The notes: generated by a model from the sequence alone, not told the origin. Shown: positions 47,860 through 63,144, counted from the stretch's first letter. The stretch is DNA of 64,000 bases from Tetrapisispora phaffii CBS 4417 (GCF_000236905.1 NC_016522.1:186001-250000); one strand, 5' to 3'. Made by a program: numbers and translations.

Positions 47860-47959
47860 ATATTCAATGATAATTACATTTCACATAAAAATTGTTTAAT
47901 TCAAAAAATAGTGTAACCTTTTAAAAATCTATAATAATCGGTTGATTTATTAACCTGTT

Positions 47960-49000
47960 TTAAATTGGAATTCTAGTATTGACAATTTGGTCCTTTAATT
48001 TTTCATCCCATTCCAATTTTAAGTCTTCAATATATTTACGCACATCTTCTGCACCAGTAGTATCAATTTCTTGAGTTTTAATAAACCCATTTCCATCCCA
48101 AGATGTTGCCGAGCCATATTTCAACATTTGATCCTTGATAGTGTCATCTGAAAGGGTTGCGACATAAACTGGTGAATTGGCAGCTCTGTAACCATCAATA
48201 TTATGCCAGACAGATCCCAAATATCTTGCTAAGTAAAACATTAATAGCATACCATAGTAGGTGAAAACATTTAGAAATTGATTGAATGAATTACTTTGGA
48301 AAATACCAGGTTGGACAAGATATTGTGTAATACTACGAGAAGCTAAATCCTTGTATGTAGCAGAATGTAATAAATCAACTAACCGCTTTGAACCTTCGTA
48401 AGTTATATCAGATTTAATCATTTGCATATCTTCAAAAGATAAATATTCTGGTTTTGATAATAAACTTGAAATCCAAACAATTTTAGCTTTACCTGCCGAT
48501 AACTGAGGCAGAATTTTTTGTATTAAATAATATGGACCAAATACATTAGCTTGGAAAACCATACCCATTCCATCCTTTGATTTTACACCAACCTTTTGTA
48601 TTCTATAGTTAGGACTTGTGACGGCCTCTAAAGGCGCAGTAAGAGATTGTTTTGTAGCTGCCACCCAGTCAATACCTTCATTTAATGCCAAAGCAGAGTT
48701 AGCAAAAAAATAATGAATAGCTTTATATTTTTTCAAATCATTGTAAGCATTTAAAACGCTAATCATATTGGTGAAATCAACTAATAAATAATCATAATCA
48801 ACATCAGCAGGACGATTAAGTTTCTCAACAAATTTTTTAATTTCATCAATTGTTTCTCTAACACGAGGCAATGTCCTTGATGTAACGACAATAGTTAGGT
48901 TAATATTAGGATCTTCTTTCTCAATCAAACGATATACAATATTCAAACCCAAATTACTGTTGGTACCAGTAACCACTGCAATTTTTCTTTCACCAGACAT
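47960..49000 (-). CDS. ERG27: Erg27, 3-keto sterol reductase
   Basis: Taking the second in-frame ATG (49000) gives 346 residues, matching S. cerevisiae Erg27 (about 347). The upstream ATG at 49048 would add 16 residues ahead of the conserved start and is less likely. It is a short-chain dehydrogenase: nucleotide motif AVVTGTNSNLG near the N-terminus, catalytic ISSLLS and YEGSKR (Tyr near 201, Lys four later). A hydrophobic YYGMLLMFYLARYLG segment suits association with ER membranes and lipid droplets. It carries out the 3-keto reduction of C-4 demethylation with Erg25, Erg26 and Erg28 in ergosterol synthesis, and in yeast also supports Erg7. It is convergent with APC9 across 100 bp, as in S. 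cerevisiae. Confidence 0.96.
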   Translation of the reverse strand: MSGERKIAVVTGTNSNLGLNIVYRLIEKEDPNINLTIVVTSRTLPRVRETIDEIKKFVEKLNRPADVDYDYLLVDFTNMISVLNAYNDLKKYKAIHYFFANSALALNEGIDWVAATKQSLTAPLEAVTSPNYRIQKVGVKSKDGMGMVFQANVFGPYYLIQKILPQLSAGKAKIVWISSLLSKPEYLSFEDMQMIKSDITYEGSKRLVDLLHSATYKDLASRSITQYLVQPGIFQSNSFNQFLNVFTYYGMLLMFYLARYLGSVWHNIDGYRAANSPVYVATLSDDTIKDQMLKYGSATSWDGNGFIKTQEIDTTGAEDVRKYIEDLKLEWDEKLKDQIVNTRIPI

Positions 49001-49499
49001 CTCCGATATTAACTTCAGTGACTTGGTCAACGTTATACAGAAAAGCAAGCTATTAAATTAGAAACAATGAATAGTTACTTTCATGAATTTAAATGTAAGA
49101 CACATAATCAATTTATATATAAATTGATTGTTTTATTATATGGTAAACTGATTCTTTAACTTTAAAGTCAATTGAATCTAAGTAAATTTCAAGTTTTCGG
49201 AGGAAATGAATACCGACCGATCTCAAGATCTTGAGAATGAAGCCTTAAACGACGAGAATTAGTTAACCATCATAATGGCATTAAGTATCGGCAGATATAG
49301 ATATATTTGTTATTAGCTATTATAAATTAATAATATTCTTAATCAACTATCAATATTGATTAAATTTCCTGTATTTATTTACGTATCACCAATGTCATGT
49401 GAATCCCCAAAGTTTGTTAAACGATATCACTTTTTCTTGTAAATATCTTTTATTCAAATGCAGTATATATGAGATGTATATATGTATAATACAATTTAT
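49001..49499. other. Intergenic: ERG27 promoter and MTC5 3' end
   Basis: This 499-bp AT-rich gap lies between two minus-strand genes. It contains a perfect 16-bp palindrome (49221-49236) and a weak sterol-response-like sequence (TCGTTTAA on the minus strand, 49245-49252). No ORF or RNA gene is seen. Confidence 0.5.
49221..49236. repeat. Perfect 16-bp palindrome in ERG27 promoter
   Basis: TCTCAAGATCTTGAGA equals its own reverse complement. It lies 221 bp upstream of the ERG27 start. A dyad of this length suits a homodimeric regulator or may be chance; no known yeast site comes to mind. Confidence 0.9.
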
Positions 49500-52400
49500 T
49501 TAAGTAGCATCAAAAACTTCGGGACATCTACATCCACAACCGGACGGACATTCATCTTCCATGAGCCACCATTCTTGAGCACAGGTAGTGTGCATTAAAT
49601 GCTGACAGGATCCACATATGAAAATATTTCTTGTCACTTTTAAATCACAGAAATTACAATTGTGTAAGCAATTTTTCTTCGTTTCAGTATCATTTATCCA
49701 ACACGTATCAAAACCATCATATTGCAATTCTTTAGTACTAGGAATTGCTTTATTATCAATATTCACTTTAAGTATTCTTGCATGTTCTATTGTCAAACCC
49801 CAATGGAAAAGTAATTTGGAATATTGGAAAATATAAGATTTCATTTTAATAACATCTGCATCATCAAACAACGGGGCCTGCCTATTGTCTATCGCATCTA
49901 AGATGTCATCATTTAGTAATTCTACTTTAATTTCTGGAATCTTCTGAGATGTGGTTAGCGTGGGAGTTATGGATTGCGCTAAAGTAGCTGCGCTGGAGTC
50001 ATTTCCCCACATTCCTTTCCTCTTAAGTTTTTCAGAGTGGGTTCTAAAATTAAAATAATCATCACTTTGAATCGACATGTTATCAATGTTATCGTACCTT
50101 TTAGTTCGGAAATGAAATTCTGAAGGATTGTCTCCGCGTGCATCTGAATATTGAGAGTATCTATCTAACTTTGATAAGTTCTCATAAGAATTGTTGTTGA
50201 ATGAAATAATACTTTCCACATTTGCTGGTAACGGCTCTCCGCTAGATTTATCACTTTTGAGAACTTTAGATGAGTTGTTTTGGGATGCTACGATGCAAGA
50301 AATTAAAGCTAACATCTGTAAGTTTTTTTCTTTTTCAAAATAAGTCAATAACTCTTTTATAAACCATTTCAAACCTAATGGATTACTATCCCAGGACACA
50401 CTATATGGATCATTCAGTTTTTGTGATATTATATAATCCGATAAAATTTGCCAACAATGACTAATAGCATCGTATCCATACTTGCCTGCAACCGAAGCAT
50501 TGTGCATTGTCATTTCTTCACCAGTTCCGTCTATAAATCTATATTCTAATGCCAATTGACGCTTGTCTGGAATTAAATGACTGTAATCTTGAAAAATGAT
50601 AGTATTTTGAGTTTTTGATGTAGCCCCTGGATCTGCTTCTGAAGCCGAAGGAGACCCAAATACTTTATAGAAACCACTCTCAAAATTAGGAATGTGGGTT
50701 CTTAATATTGAATCATTTCTTAAAATGTTATCCCAATCATGAGAAATACTATTAATACTATCAGCAGAATCTGACTCATCATCAGTTACGATTTTATCAT
50801 TAGTAGTGCTCGTATTTGTGACTATAGTATCAACATACCTCTTTGGAGCTTCCGGTCTTTGCGCATCATTTTCTAGATTTAAGTCATCATTTACTATATT
50901 ATTATCTTCAGCTAATGCCAATGTCTTATATTTATTTGTGACCAGCTTGTTATTTCCTGAATATACATGATCAGAGAAAAAACATATCAATTGTCCATCC
51001 GGCGACCATGTCATGCCACATTGATTAGGAATGGGCGTGCTATCAAGTGTATTTAGGTTTTGAAAAGAATTCAATTTGTCAATCCTATTTGTAAGATTCT
51101 CTTTATCCCCTAACTCTTGATCTGATTCTTCAGATTCGTCAAAATAATCCGAAAAACCACTATCTGAGGTTAAAGAAGAAATATCGTCCTGACCTATATG
51201 GTCAGAAATAGCATAGTTAAGAAGTGGTGCTTCAAGTTCTTCAATGCTATCCAAATTAATTGTTTCTCCTAAAACAAATCTGATACACGGTTCTAGACAA
51301 TAAAAATTCAAGTTAGTGTACTTTTTGCATATTTCTTTTAGCATAGAGTTTAATTCATACATTTTAGTTTTTGTCAGTTTACTATTTTCTTCGATAGTAA
51401 ATTTTGGATACTTTGAAGGTGATGGATATTCAGGTGGAATGGTTATTATTAGTCTTATAAAAATATACTCATTGGGATCCTCTTCTACCCAAGGACCCCT
51501 TAATGTAATGACCAAATCACCGGTAGAGACGGAGATCTTTTCAAAACCAAGTTTTGGAAACTTATGACCAATGGCACTCACCTCCTCACCAAAATTTTGA
51601 AACTTGCGATCTTTATAAAGAGAATCTGATATTCCTAAATCATTCATACGTACACCTGCAATCCAATTAATATGTTTTTGATCATTGTTTTCCTTTATTC
51701 TTGAGGTGAAATGCTCTTTTAATAATCTCTTGTTTTTTATATAAACCTCCTGTATACTATCAGGTTCTTTATTATATGAAACATACTCATAATTAGGGAG
51801 CTTTTCTTCCAATCTTTTTCCTCTCACAAAGTTAACCTTATCATATATGTAATTTGACATTGGCCACAATCGGAGATCGTTATCTTTTGACCAGGTAACC
51901 ATTTGGAATTCTCTATCATCAGTGACTGAGTCCGAGTGATATCTTGATCTCCAAATAAAATCAAGAACAGTATCATTGTGACCCTTAAGAATAGATACAG
52001 GTTCAATTTGATCCGAATTGTCGCTATCATCTGTTTCTGAAGATAGCTTCATCAAATAAACTGAATTGTCACCACCAACCATTGGCATGATACAATAACC
52101 ATCACCAAATGGTAAGTACCTACCTCTCCATATAGGAAAATTTGCAGCGACACTTTTAATGCAAGGATCATTTTGTTTCGAATAATCCCAAAACTTGACA
52201 TAACCGTCATTTGAGCAAGTCATCAACTCTGTCTTTTTATTTCGATTAAAATCAACACTATTCACTCCTCCCGTATGGCCTTTTAAAGTCTTTAGAGGAA
52301 CTGATCCATTTCTCAAATCCCATATACACACGTTATTTCCATGGGAAGATGCTAATATATTTGAGTCTTTGAAATTCCACTTAACTTGAGATGCAGCTGA

Positions 52401-52880
52401 TATCCAATCACTGGTAGTATAAAATGGTCTACTAGGACTACGTAGATCCCAAGCATGAACATATGTATCAAGAGAACAGGTAGCTAATATATCAGGATGC
52501 TCTCTATTGAAATTGATATCTGTTATGGCTCTAAAATGTCCGTGTAATGAATATTCGATTGCGTTAGAAGAATTTCTTTCTAGATTCCAAATTATTGCTT
52601 TTTGATTTGACGTGGATACTACCCAATTTGGTTTAGCTGGATGCGGAGACCATTGAACATCAGCCACTTGCCACGGTGTTCTATGCTGTAAGTAACGAGG
52701 CTGGGAGAAAGGGTCATCAAGATCCACGATATATAAACCCTGTCTTCCTGCCAAAACAATATCTCTGCCTGATGGGTTTATAGAAATTGCATTGAATCCC
52801 CCATCTACTCGGAGTGATAAATACTGTCCAAACGTAGGAGATGAGTAGGAATTATCATCAACATAACCAGTCATCCTCAA
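49500..52880 (-). CDS. MTC5: Mtc5/Sea3, SEACAT WD40-RWD-RING protein (WDR59 homologue)
   Basis: This 1126-residue protein (S. cerevisiae about 1148) has the WDR59 layout. An N-terminal WD40 propeller (~20-330) has blades such as ILATCSLDTYVHAWDLR, ILASSHGNNVCIWDLR and LMTCSNDGYVKFWDYS. An RWD domain (~440-550) includes LIITIPPEYPSPSKYPKFTI. A long low-complexity central region follows, and the C-terminal RING-like zinc domain is CNFCDLKVTRNIFICGSC with HLMHTTCAQEWW and CPSGCGCRCP. In the SEA complex it belongs to the SEACAT subcomplex (Sea2/3/4, Seh1, Sec13), which opposes the GAP subcomplex SEACIT and so promotes TORC1 activity at the vacuole. Two ATGs (52880, 52874) are equally possible starts. 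The tandem ARO1 neighbour matches YDR128W-YDR127W. Confidence 0.93.
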   Translation of the reverse strand: MRMTGYVDDNSYSSPTFGQYLSLRVDGGFNAISINPSGRDIVLAGRQGLYIVDLDDPFSQPRYLQHRTPWQVADVQWSPHPAKPNWVVSTSNQKAIIWNLERNSSNAIEYSLHGHFRAITDINFNREHPDILATCSLDTYVHAWDLRSPSRPFYTTSDWISAASQVKWNFKDSNILASSHGNNVCIWDLRNGSVPLKTLKGHTGGVNSVDFNRNKKTELMTCSNDGYVKFWDYSKQNDPCIKSVAANFPIWRGRYLPFGDGYCIMPMVGGDNSVYLMKLSSETDDSDNSDQIEPVSILKGHNDTVLDFIWRSRYHSDSVTDDREFQMVTWSKDNDLRLWPMSNYIYDKVNFVRGKRLEEKLPNYEYVSYNKEPDSIQEVYIKNKRLLKEHFTSRIKENNDQKHINWIAGVRMNDLGISDSLYKDRKFQNFGEEVSAIGHKFPKLGFEKISVSTGDLVITLRGPWVEEDPNEYIFIRLIITIPPEYPSPSKYPKFTIEENSKLTKTKMYELNSMLKEICKKYTNLNFYCLEPCIRFVLGETINLDSIEELEAPLLNYAISDHIGQDDISSLTSDSGFSDYFDESEESDQELGDKENLTNRIDKLNSFQNLNTLDSTPIPNQCGMTWSPDGQLICFFSDHVYSGNNKLVTNKYKTLALAEDNNIVNDDLNLENDAQRPEAPKRYVDTIVTNTSTTNDKIVTDDESDSADSINSISHDWDNILRNDSILRTHIPNFESGFYKVFGSPSASEADPGATSKTQNTIIFQDYSHLIPDKRQLALEYRFIDGTGEEMTMHNASVAGKYGYDAISHCWQILSDYIISQKLNDPYSVSWDSNPLGLKWFIKELLTYFEKEKNLQMLALISCIVASQNNSSKVLKSDKSSGEPLPANVESIISFNNNSYENLSKLDRYSQYSDARGDNPSEFHFRTKRYDNIDNMSIQSDDYFNFRTHSEKLKRKGMWGNDSSAATLAQSITPTLTTSQKIPEIKVELLNDDILDAIDNRQAPLFDDADVIKMKSYIFQYSKLLFHWGLTIEHARILKVNIDNKAIPSTKELQYDGFDTCWINDTETKKNCLHNCNFCDLKVTRNIFICGSCQHLMHTTCAQEWWLMEDECPSGCGCRCPEVFDAT

Positions 52881-53271
52881 TTGGAAATTTCTGTTAACGT
52901 ATATTAGCTAATAAACTTCTGATGTCCTAGGAGATAATGCTATTTATATGTATTAGACCTGTCAACTTTATTATGCCAAATTAATATTAATTAAAATAGA
53001 CATACTCAATTAAATGCACATGAAAGTATATATATATATATTCATATTCCTTATTACTTAAATCTAAAAGGCATAAAGCAATTCTTAAAATTAAAGCAGC
53101 GCGATAAGACTTAAAGCGGCGCCAATATCATCATGCGAGTACACTATGAATTATAATAAAAATTCATGTTCTGTTTCGTTGATTTAAATGAATAAATAAA
53201 CATTTATTATATTACTATTATTAATGTGCTATTCTAAAAAAATATTCTCATCTCATTATATTTCATTCTAA
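52881..53271. other. Intergenic: MTC5 promoter and ARO1 3' end
   Basis: This 391-bp gap contains an alternating TA tract (53027-53040) and a short GC-richer patch near 53096-53120 containing two related AAAGC-GCG-type hexamers. No gene is visible. Confidence 0.45.
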
Positions 53272-58555
<5,284 letters not shown>

Positions 58556-59557
58556 TCATTCATTACAGAATCCTTTTAAATTGTCAAGAAATGTTCCTCT
58601 GTCATATACGTTCGGTATCTCAGAGGCATCCTTTACAATATGGTAATCATTTGAGATTTTGTATGTTTTATTATCGTAGAAGTTTGTACTGTATACTTGC
58701 GATGGAGAATCTGGAGCGTCTTCAGTGGACAATGCAAACCAGTTGTTGTCCTCTGACTTGATCAATTTCCCTTCTCTCATAAGTTCCTGAACGGCATACC
58801 ACTTGTCTGTTTCATTGGTGGTCATGCCATTGTTGACTTGCTTCATTTGTAAATAGAAAAATACACCGCATATCACTGAAAAACTGCCAGTCAGTATACA
58901 TAATGCTAGGATGTTCTTCGATTTAGGAACATCGGGTTTTGATAAAGTAATATGCAACAATCTTAGAAAAGCATATGATAATGATATTGTGTTTAACAAC
59001 AGAAACATGAAAAAATACTTGTAATTCCCTAAACCTATGCAATTGTTCACCCATATGCAATGGTGATCTTGTAAAAGTATGCAGGTTCCGCAGATGTTAC
59101 AATGTTTTGACCTAGCTGGCTTTTCGATATTACACGTACTGCAAACGTTACCACTATGATATATTATATTATCAAATGGAAATTTGTTCTTTAATTTATC
59201 ATGTTGAGAAATCCCATTGCCATGGATGTTAATCGGTTTCGTTACCATTGTAAGTATCCCAAAACTTGGAGTCAAAACGATCAGTAATGGAAGAAGTATA
59301 CCTCTTTCAAATAAATTCAAATGATTAACAATTAGATATTCCACTTTTGCATAGTAACAATAAACCAAGTATAAATAGATGGAGAAATAAAAACCTGGCA
59401 CTACATGGTATTTCCATTTGTATGAATTAACGTCCTTCAAATAAGGAACGTAGAGTCTTCTATAATACACCGAAAAAGGCCATCTATTCTTTAAAAATGG
59501 TGAAAGTAGCAATAAAGTTACTTGAAGAACAACTAAACAGATAACTTGAAACCACAT
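58556..59557 (-). CDS. SWF1: Swf1, DHHC palmitoyltransferase
   Basis: This 333-residue membrane protein (S. cerevisiae about 336) has hydrophobic segments at about residues 3-20, 52-70, 85-105, 180-200 and 215-235. The cysteine-rich DHHC domain lies between them on the cytosolic side: CSTCNIEKPARSKHCNICGTC (139-159) and DHHCIWVNNCIG with the catalytic DHHC at 164-167. Swf1 sits in the ER and palmitoylates SNAREs such as Snc1, Tlg1 and Syn8 near their transmembrane anchors. All zinc ligands and the nucleophile Cys167 are present. It is in tandem with ARO1, as YDR126W with YDR127W, and divergent from CHA4. Confidence 0.95.
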   Translation of the reverse strand: MWFQVICLVVLQVTLLLLSPFLKNRWPFSVYYRRLYVPYLKDVNSYKWKYHVVPGFYFSIYLYLVYCYYAKVEYLIVNHLNLFERGILLPLLIVLTPSFGILTMVTKPINIHGNGISQHDKLKNKFPFDNIIYHSGNVCSTCNIEKPARSKHCNICGTCILLQDHHCIWVNNCIGLGNYKYFFMFLLLNTISLSYAFLRLLHITLSKPDVPKSKNILALCILTGSFSVICGVFFYLQMKQVNNGMTTNETDKWYAVQELMREGKLIKSEDNNWFALSTEDAPDSPSQVYSTNFYDNKTYKISNDYHIVKDASEIPNVYDRGTFLDNLKGFCNE

Positions 59558-60018
59558 AATATTTAATAACTTTATTTTAATTTTTGTATACTTGTAATTC
59601 TTAAGTATTCATGAATCCATCGTCAATCGTTTCACGTATCAGGTATGGTTAAACGAATAACACAGACCTCACCTCAATATGCTACAATATTATTCAATTT
59701 GAATTGTACATGAATGTTATACTGGCGTCGGTGCATAGTAATATAAATATCAATTTATTACATTTAATAGTGAACTTTCGTTTTTAAGTTACAAGCTTTG
59801 ACCATTTTCTCCGATGGCTTAAATGAAAATTGATCAAATTAGTAAAATGAAATAAGTAACTAAGAAATGTTTTTTGAATAGGAATGATAGTATCTCTTAG
59901 ATGTCTGCATAATATTCTTCAAAATATGCATAATATTCGTTATATAACATCGAGTATATACCCGATAACAACTCATTGTGGTCCTTCAGACACATAGCAC
60001 GCTAATCTGCACCTGATC
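59558..60018. promoter_or_regulatory. Divergent SWF1/CHA4 promoter
   Basis: This 461-bp AT-rich gap lies between divergent genes. I do not recognise specific regulator sites; no ORF or RNA gene is visible. Confidence 0.45.
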
Positions 60019-61794
60019 ATGTCGCCTGAAGGTTTCCGAGTGACTAAGACTCCAAGGAAGTTAGCATGTCAGAACTGTCGTAAGAGAAGAAGGAAGTGTA
60101 ACTTTCTAATTCCATGTTCGAACTGTATCAAATTTCAGACGGATTGTGTTGCAGTAAATGAAGATTTGAGAAAGACAAGATATACTGCCTCGTACGTTAA
60201 GTCACTAGAAGAAAAAATTGCATATTTAGAGTCCAATCTAACAGAGAGTGATACAAAGGAGAAAACTATTGATGATATCAAACTTCTTAATTCATCTATT
60301 TCTCTTGCCACAGCTTCATCTGCCTCGTTGTTGAACGTACCGAAAAGAGATAAGAAGGAGGTGAAGAACGAATACAATTTGGTTGAAAATCCATTAAGAA
60401 GTAGTAGTATTTATCCAATGCATTCATTATCAATATCAAAACCATTTACATCAATAGAATTTAAGCAGACACAAACAAACTTGAAAAATTTGACAAGGAG
60501 CACTGCAATAATGAGATCATTATCTTTTTTCTTTAAATGGTTATATCCTGCTCATTACTTCTTTATCCACAGAGAAACATTTCTAAGTTCATTTTTTGGT
60601 GACACTAATACAAAGAGCTACTACTGCTCTGAGGAGTTAGTATTTGCAATGTCTGCACTAGGTGCAAAACTGGTTAAGAGTGATGATGAGCTTTATGGCC
60701 GTTCAACAGAATTTTATCAAACCTCTAAATCCATTGTTTTGAAAAAGGTTTTTCAACTTGAAGACTCATCTTTTGCAGATTCTACTCCATCTTCCAAATT
60801 AGCAATTATACAAACTTTATTATGTTTGGCATTTTATGATATTGGTAATGGGGAAAACCCAATGGCGTGGTATTTATCCGGTTTAGCATTTAGAATCGCT
60901 CATGAAATAGGTCTTCAATTGGATCCTGATGCTTGGAGTAACGTTTATGAAAATGATTTATCTAAGATTGACTTTGAAGTTAGAAGTAGGATATATTGGG
61001 GCTGTTATATTGCTGATCATATGATATCAATCTTATTTGGAAGAACAACAACTTTAAAATTGTCGAATTCGACTGTTCCTGAAACAGATGAATTGCCGGA
61101 GATAGAAACTGGTATAGAAGATTATATTTATGATCCTACAAAAATACTTTCTATGGCTTACCCATTACGAAAATTAATTGTTCTTTCGAGAATTACTGAA
61201 ATTTTTGCCAGTAAAATATTTAGCCATACAAACAGTATGATTCAAAAATCACAATATCTATCGAAGTTTAATTTAGAAATGTATAATTGGAAATCTGATT
61301 TATCACCAGAAATGGTCTGGACAAAACAAAAAATAATAGAATCAGAAAAGTTTAATCCAACAATTGCATATATGTGGTATCATTATCATCTCGTTTTGAT
61401 ATCATACAACAAACCATATATTTTTGATTTTCCACACAGTAGACATTTAATTGAGGAGTCAATTGAAGAATTATATCATAGTTTAACACTTTGGAAGAAA
61501 TCTTTTGGTACTTTTGAAAAGTGCAACCTTTACATGATTTATACGGCCATTTTAGCTTTACAATGTATGAATACTGAGCTCATTAAAGGGGATCATAGAA
61601 TGGAATTTAAAAGTTTTTTGGGTTCTGATACATTGCACTACGATTTAGCCAAAAAAGTTCTTGATAAAGAAGTAAACACAGATGAATTATTAGGTACGCT
61701 TTCCCATGGTACAAATTTTGCATTAGAATATAATTTTGATTTCACATTACTAAATGAAATCGATACATTGATCGGAAGCACAGATACTGGCTAA
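60019..61794 (+). CDS. CHA4: Cha4-like Zn2Cys6 transcription factor
   Basis: This 591-residue fungal binuclear-cluster factor has its zinc cluster close to the N-terminus: Cys17, 20, 27, 33, 36 and 43 in the pattern C-x2-C-x6-C-x5-C-x2-C-x6-C, with a basic RKRRRK loop. A linker and coiled coil (SYVKSLEEKIAYLESNL, ~58-75) follow for dimerisation. A fungal-specific regulatory domain (~170-450) includes WYLSGLAFRIAHEIGLQLDPD and RIYWGCYIADH. Cha4 activates CHA1 (serine/threonine deaminase) in response to Ser/Thr in S. cerevisiae, where it is about 648 aa and located at YLR098C near ERG27, as here. The position makes Cha4 more likely than related cluster proteins. Confidence 0.87.
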   Translation: MSPEGFRVTKTPRKLACQNCRKRRRKCNFLIPCSNCIKFQTDCVAVNEDLRKTRYTASYVKSLEEKIAYLESNLTESDTKEKTIDDIKLLNSSISLATASSASLLNVPKRDKKEVKNEYNLVENPLRSSSIYPMHSLSISKPFTSIEFKQTQTNLKNLTRSTAIMRSLSFFFKWLYPAHYFFIHRETFLSSFFGDTNTKSYYCSEELVFAMSALGAKLVKSDDELYGRSTEFYQTSKSIVLKKVFQLEDSSFADSTPSSKLAIIQTLLCLAFYDIGNGENPMAWYLSGLAFRIAHEIGLQLDPDAWSNVYENDLSKIDFEVRSRIYWGCYIADHMISILFGRTTTLKLSNSTVPETDELPEIETGIEDYIYDPTKILSMAYPLRKLIVLSRITEIFASKIFSHTNSMIQKSQYLSKFNLEMYNWKSDLSPEMVWTKQKIIESEKFNPTIAYMWYHYHLVLISYNKPYIFDFPHSRHLIEESIEELYHSLTLWKKSFGTFEKCNLYMIYTAILALQCMNTELIKGDHRMEFKSFLGSDTLHYDLAKKVLDKEVNTDELLGTLSHGTNFALEYNFDFTLLNEIDTLIGSTDTG

Positions 61795-61986
61795 TATTGA
61801 TGCTTAATTATATCATTATTAGAATCAAGTTATAGCGTATTTACTAAGCTATTTCCTTTACATAAATAAACAATGGGCATTTTAACGAAGTATATCCAAT
61901 ACTTTTACCAGTATATATCTACTAATCTATATACTTATATATGTTCTAACTAATTAAATAAATTATATGCATTTGTTAATTGGTTA

Positions 61987-63144
61987 TTACTTCCTATCAT
62001 TATTAGTTTCATTACCATTATTATTGTCATTGCCAGTATTATTATTGCACCAAAATTTTGTAAGTAGACCAGCATACCTTTGAAGTTCCTCAACAGAGAT
62101 CATCAACTGAAAATCACAAAGTATCAAAAATTGTAATTCTAAATGATTTAACTCTTGAAGAGATATCCCTCCAACTCTTGCATATCTTGAGTTACTGTAA
62201 AATAGGTCACTAAAGAATTTAGTACTTACAGTCACTGCTGTAATAATTAATCTATGAATATTAAATGAGTCCATTACAAACACCTGTGGTTTTACAATGC
62301 TGCTGTTATTTTCATCTTTCATTTGTTTGACGTTATTTTGAGATTCATCTGCATCATTACTTATTACATTTTCTTTCTCTAAATTAATATTATTACATTT
62401 TTTTGAGATTCTATCAAAATATACTAACAAAGACAGAAAGACATCGTTAGTGATTGGACAATACTTTTGAATTCTTTGAAAATACTGTTCCAAACTTATC
62501 TGTGGAACATGCTTACCTCTGAAACATGATACAGGCTTAATTATGGTTGAATCAATATGTTCATCAATTGTATTATCCATGGTATTGATATGTAGTCTAT
62601 CATTTGACAAAACGATTTTATCCAATAAAGTACTCAACATATCAAGCAGTTTATCGGTTTGAAATTCTGCAATGTTTTCAGGAGTAGCTGCAAAATCAGC
62701 TAGAGCTACAACTTTTTTATCTTGGGTATTTTTTTCAGGAGGTCCATTATTTGTTGCTGTAGTTTGCTTATTGACATTATCATTATCGATGTATTGTGTA
62801 TCAGAAAGCTGAGGATGTGTTTCCTTATCATTAGAATTTGAAATTGGGCCTAACTCTTTTATTGATCCTTCTGGCACTTCAGTAGAATCAGGAACTTGTA
62901 CATTATTGTAATATTCTTCATTTGGACTACTATTCACACTGTTATCTGTAGGTACATCACAAGTATTAAAGCGGATACCCGATGCAACGGCGTTGTTATA
63001 ACTACCCTCACTATTCTCATACACATCGACCCCTGATTCATTTATATTGTTAACATTAGGGCTTTTCGGTATCTTGATTGGATTAGTAACCATATGATCA
63101 TTTGCGGGACTTCGTATTGAAGATTCCATTTCATTATGAACCAT
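61987..63144 (-). CDS. Pho85-type cyclin (PCL6/PCL7 family)
   Basis: This 385-residue protein has a cyclin box of the PHO80-like type in its C-terminal half, from about residue 211. It reads ISLEQYFQRIQKYCPITNDV, VYFDRISKKC, then FNIHRLIITAVTVSTKFFSD, YARVGGISLQELNHLELQFL and VSEELQRYA-type closing helices. These blocks look closer to Pcl6/Pcl7 than to Pho80, Pcl8/10 or Clg1. Pcl6 and Pcl7 pair with the kinase Pho85 in control of glycogen metabolism. Between the second and third blocks is an Asn/Glu/Asp-rich insertion of ~37 residues. The N-terminal ~140 residues are low-complexity and probably disordered, and the tail is Asn-rich. No PCL gene is expected after CHA4 from the local gene order, suggesting a rearrangement. 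It is convergent with CHA4. Confidence 0.85.
   Translation of the reverse strand: MVHNEMESSIRSPANDHMVTNPIKIPKSPNVNNINESGVDVYENSEGSYNNAVASGIRFNTCDVPTDNSVNSSPNEEYYNNVQVPDSTEVPEGSIKELGPISNSNDKETHPQLSDTQYIDNDNVNKQTTATNNGPPEKNTQDKKVVALADFAATPENIAEFQTDKLLDMLSTLLDKIVLSNDRLHINTMDNTIDEHIDSTIIKPVSCFRGKHVPQISLEQYFQRIQKYCPITNDVFLSLLVYFDRISKKCNNINLEKENVISNDADESQNNVKQMKDENNSSIVKPQVFVMDSFNIHRLIITAVTVSTKFFSDLFYSNSRYARVGGISLQELNHLELQFLILCDFQLMISVEELQRYAGLLTKFWCNNNTGNDNNNGNETNNDRK

Noticed and set aside
48998..49048. A longer ERG27 start at 49048
   Set aside because: The extra 16 residues precede the conserved nucleotide-binding start and have no family counterpart; 49000 gives the usual length.
49245..49252. 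Minus-strand TCGTTTAA as an Upc2 sterol-response element for ERG27
   Set aside because: It differs from the core SRE TCGTATA and from TCGTTYAG; too weak to call.
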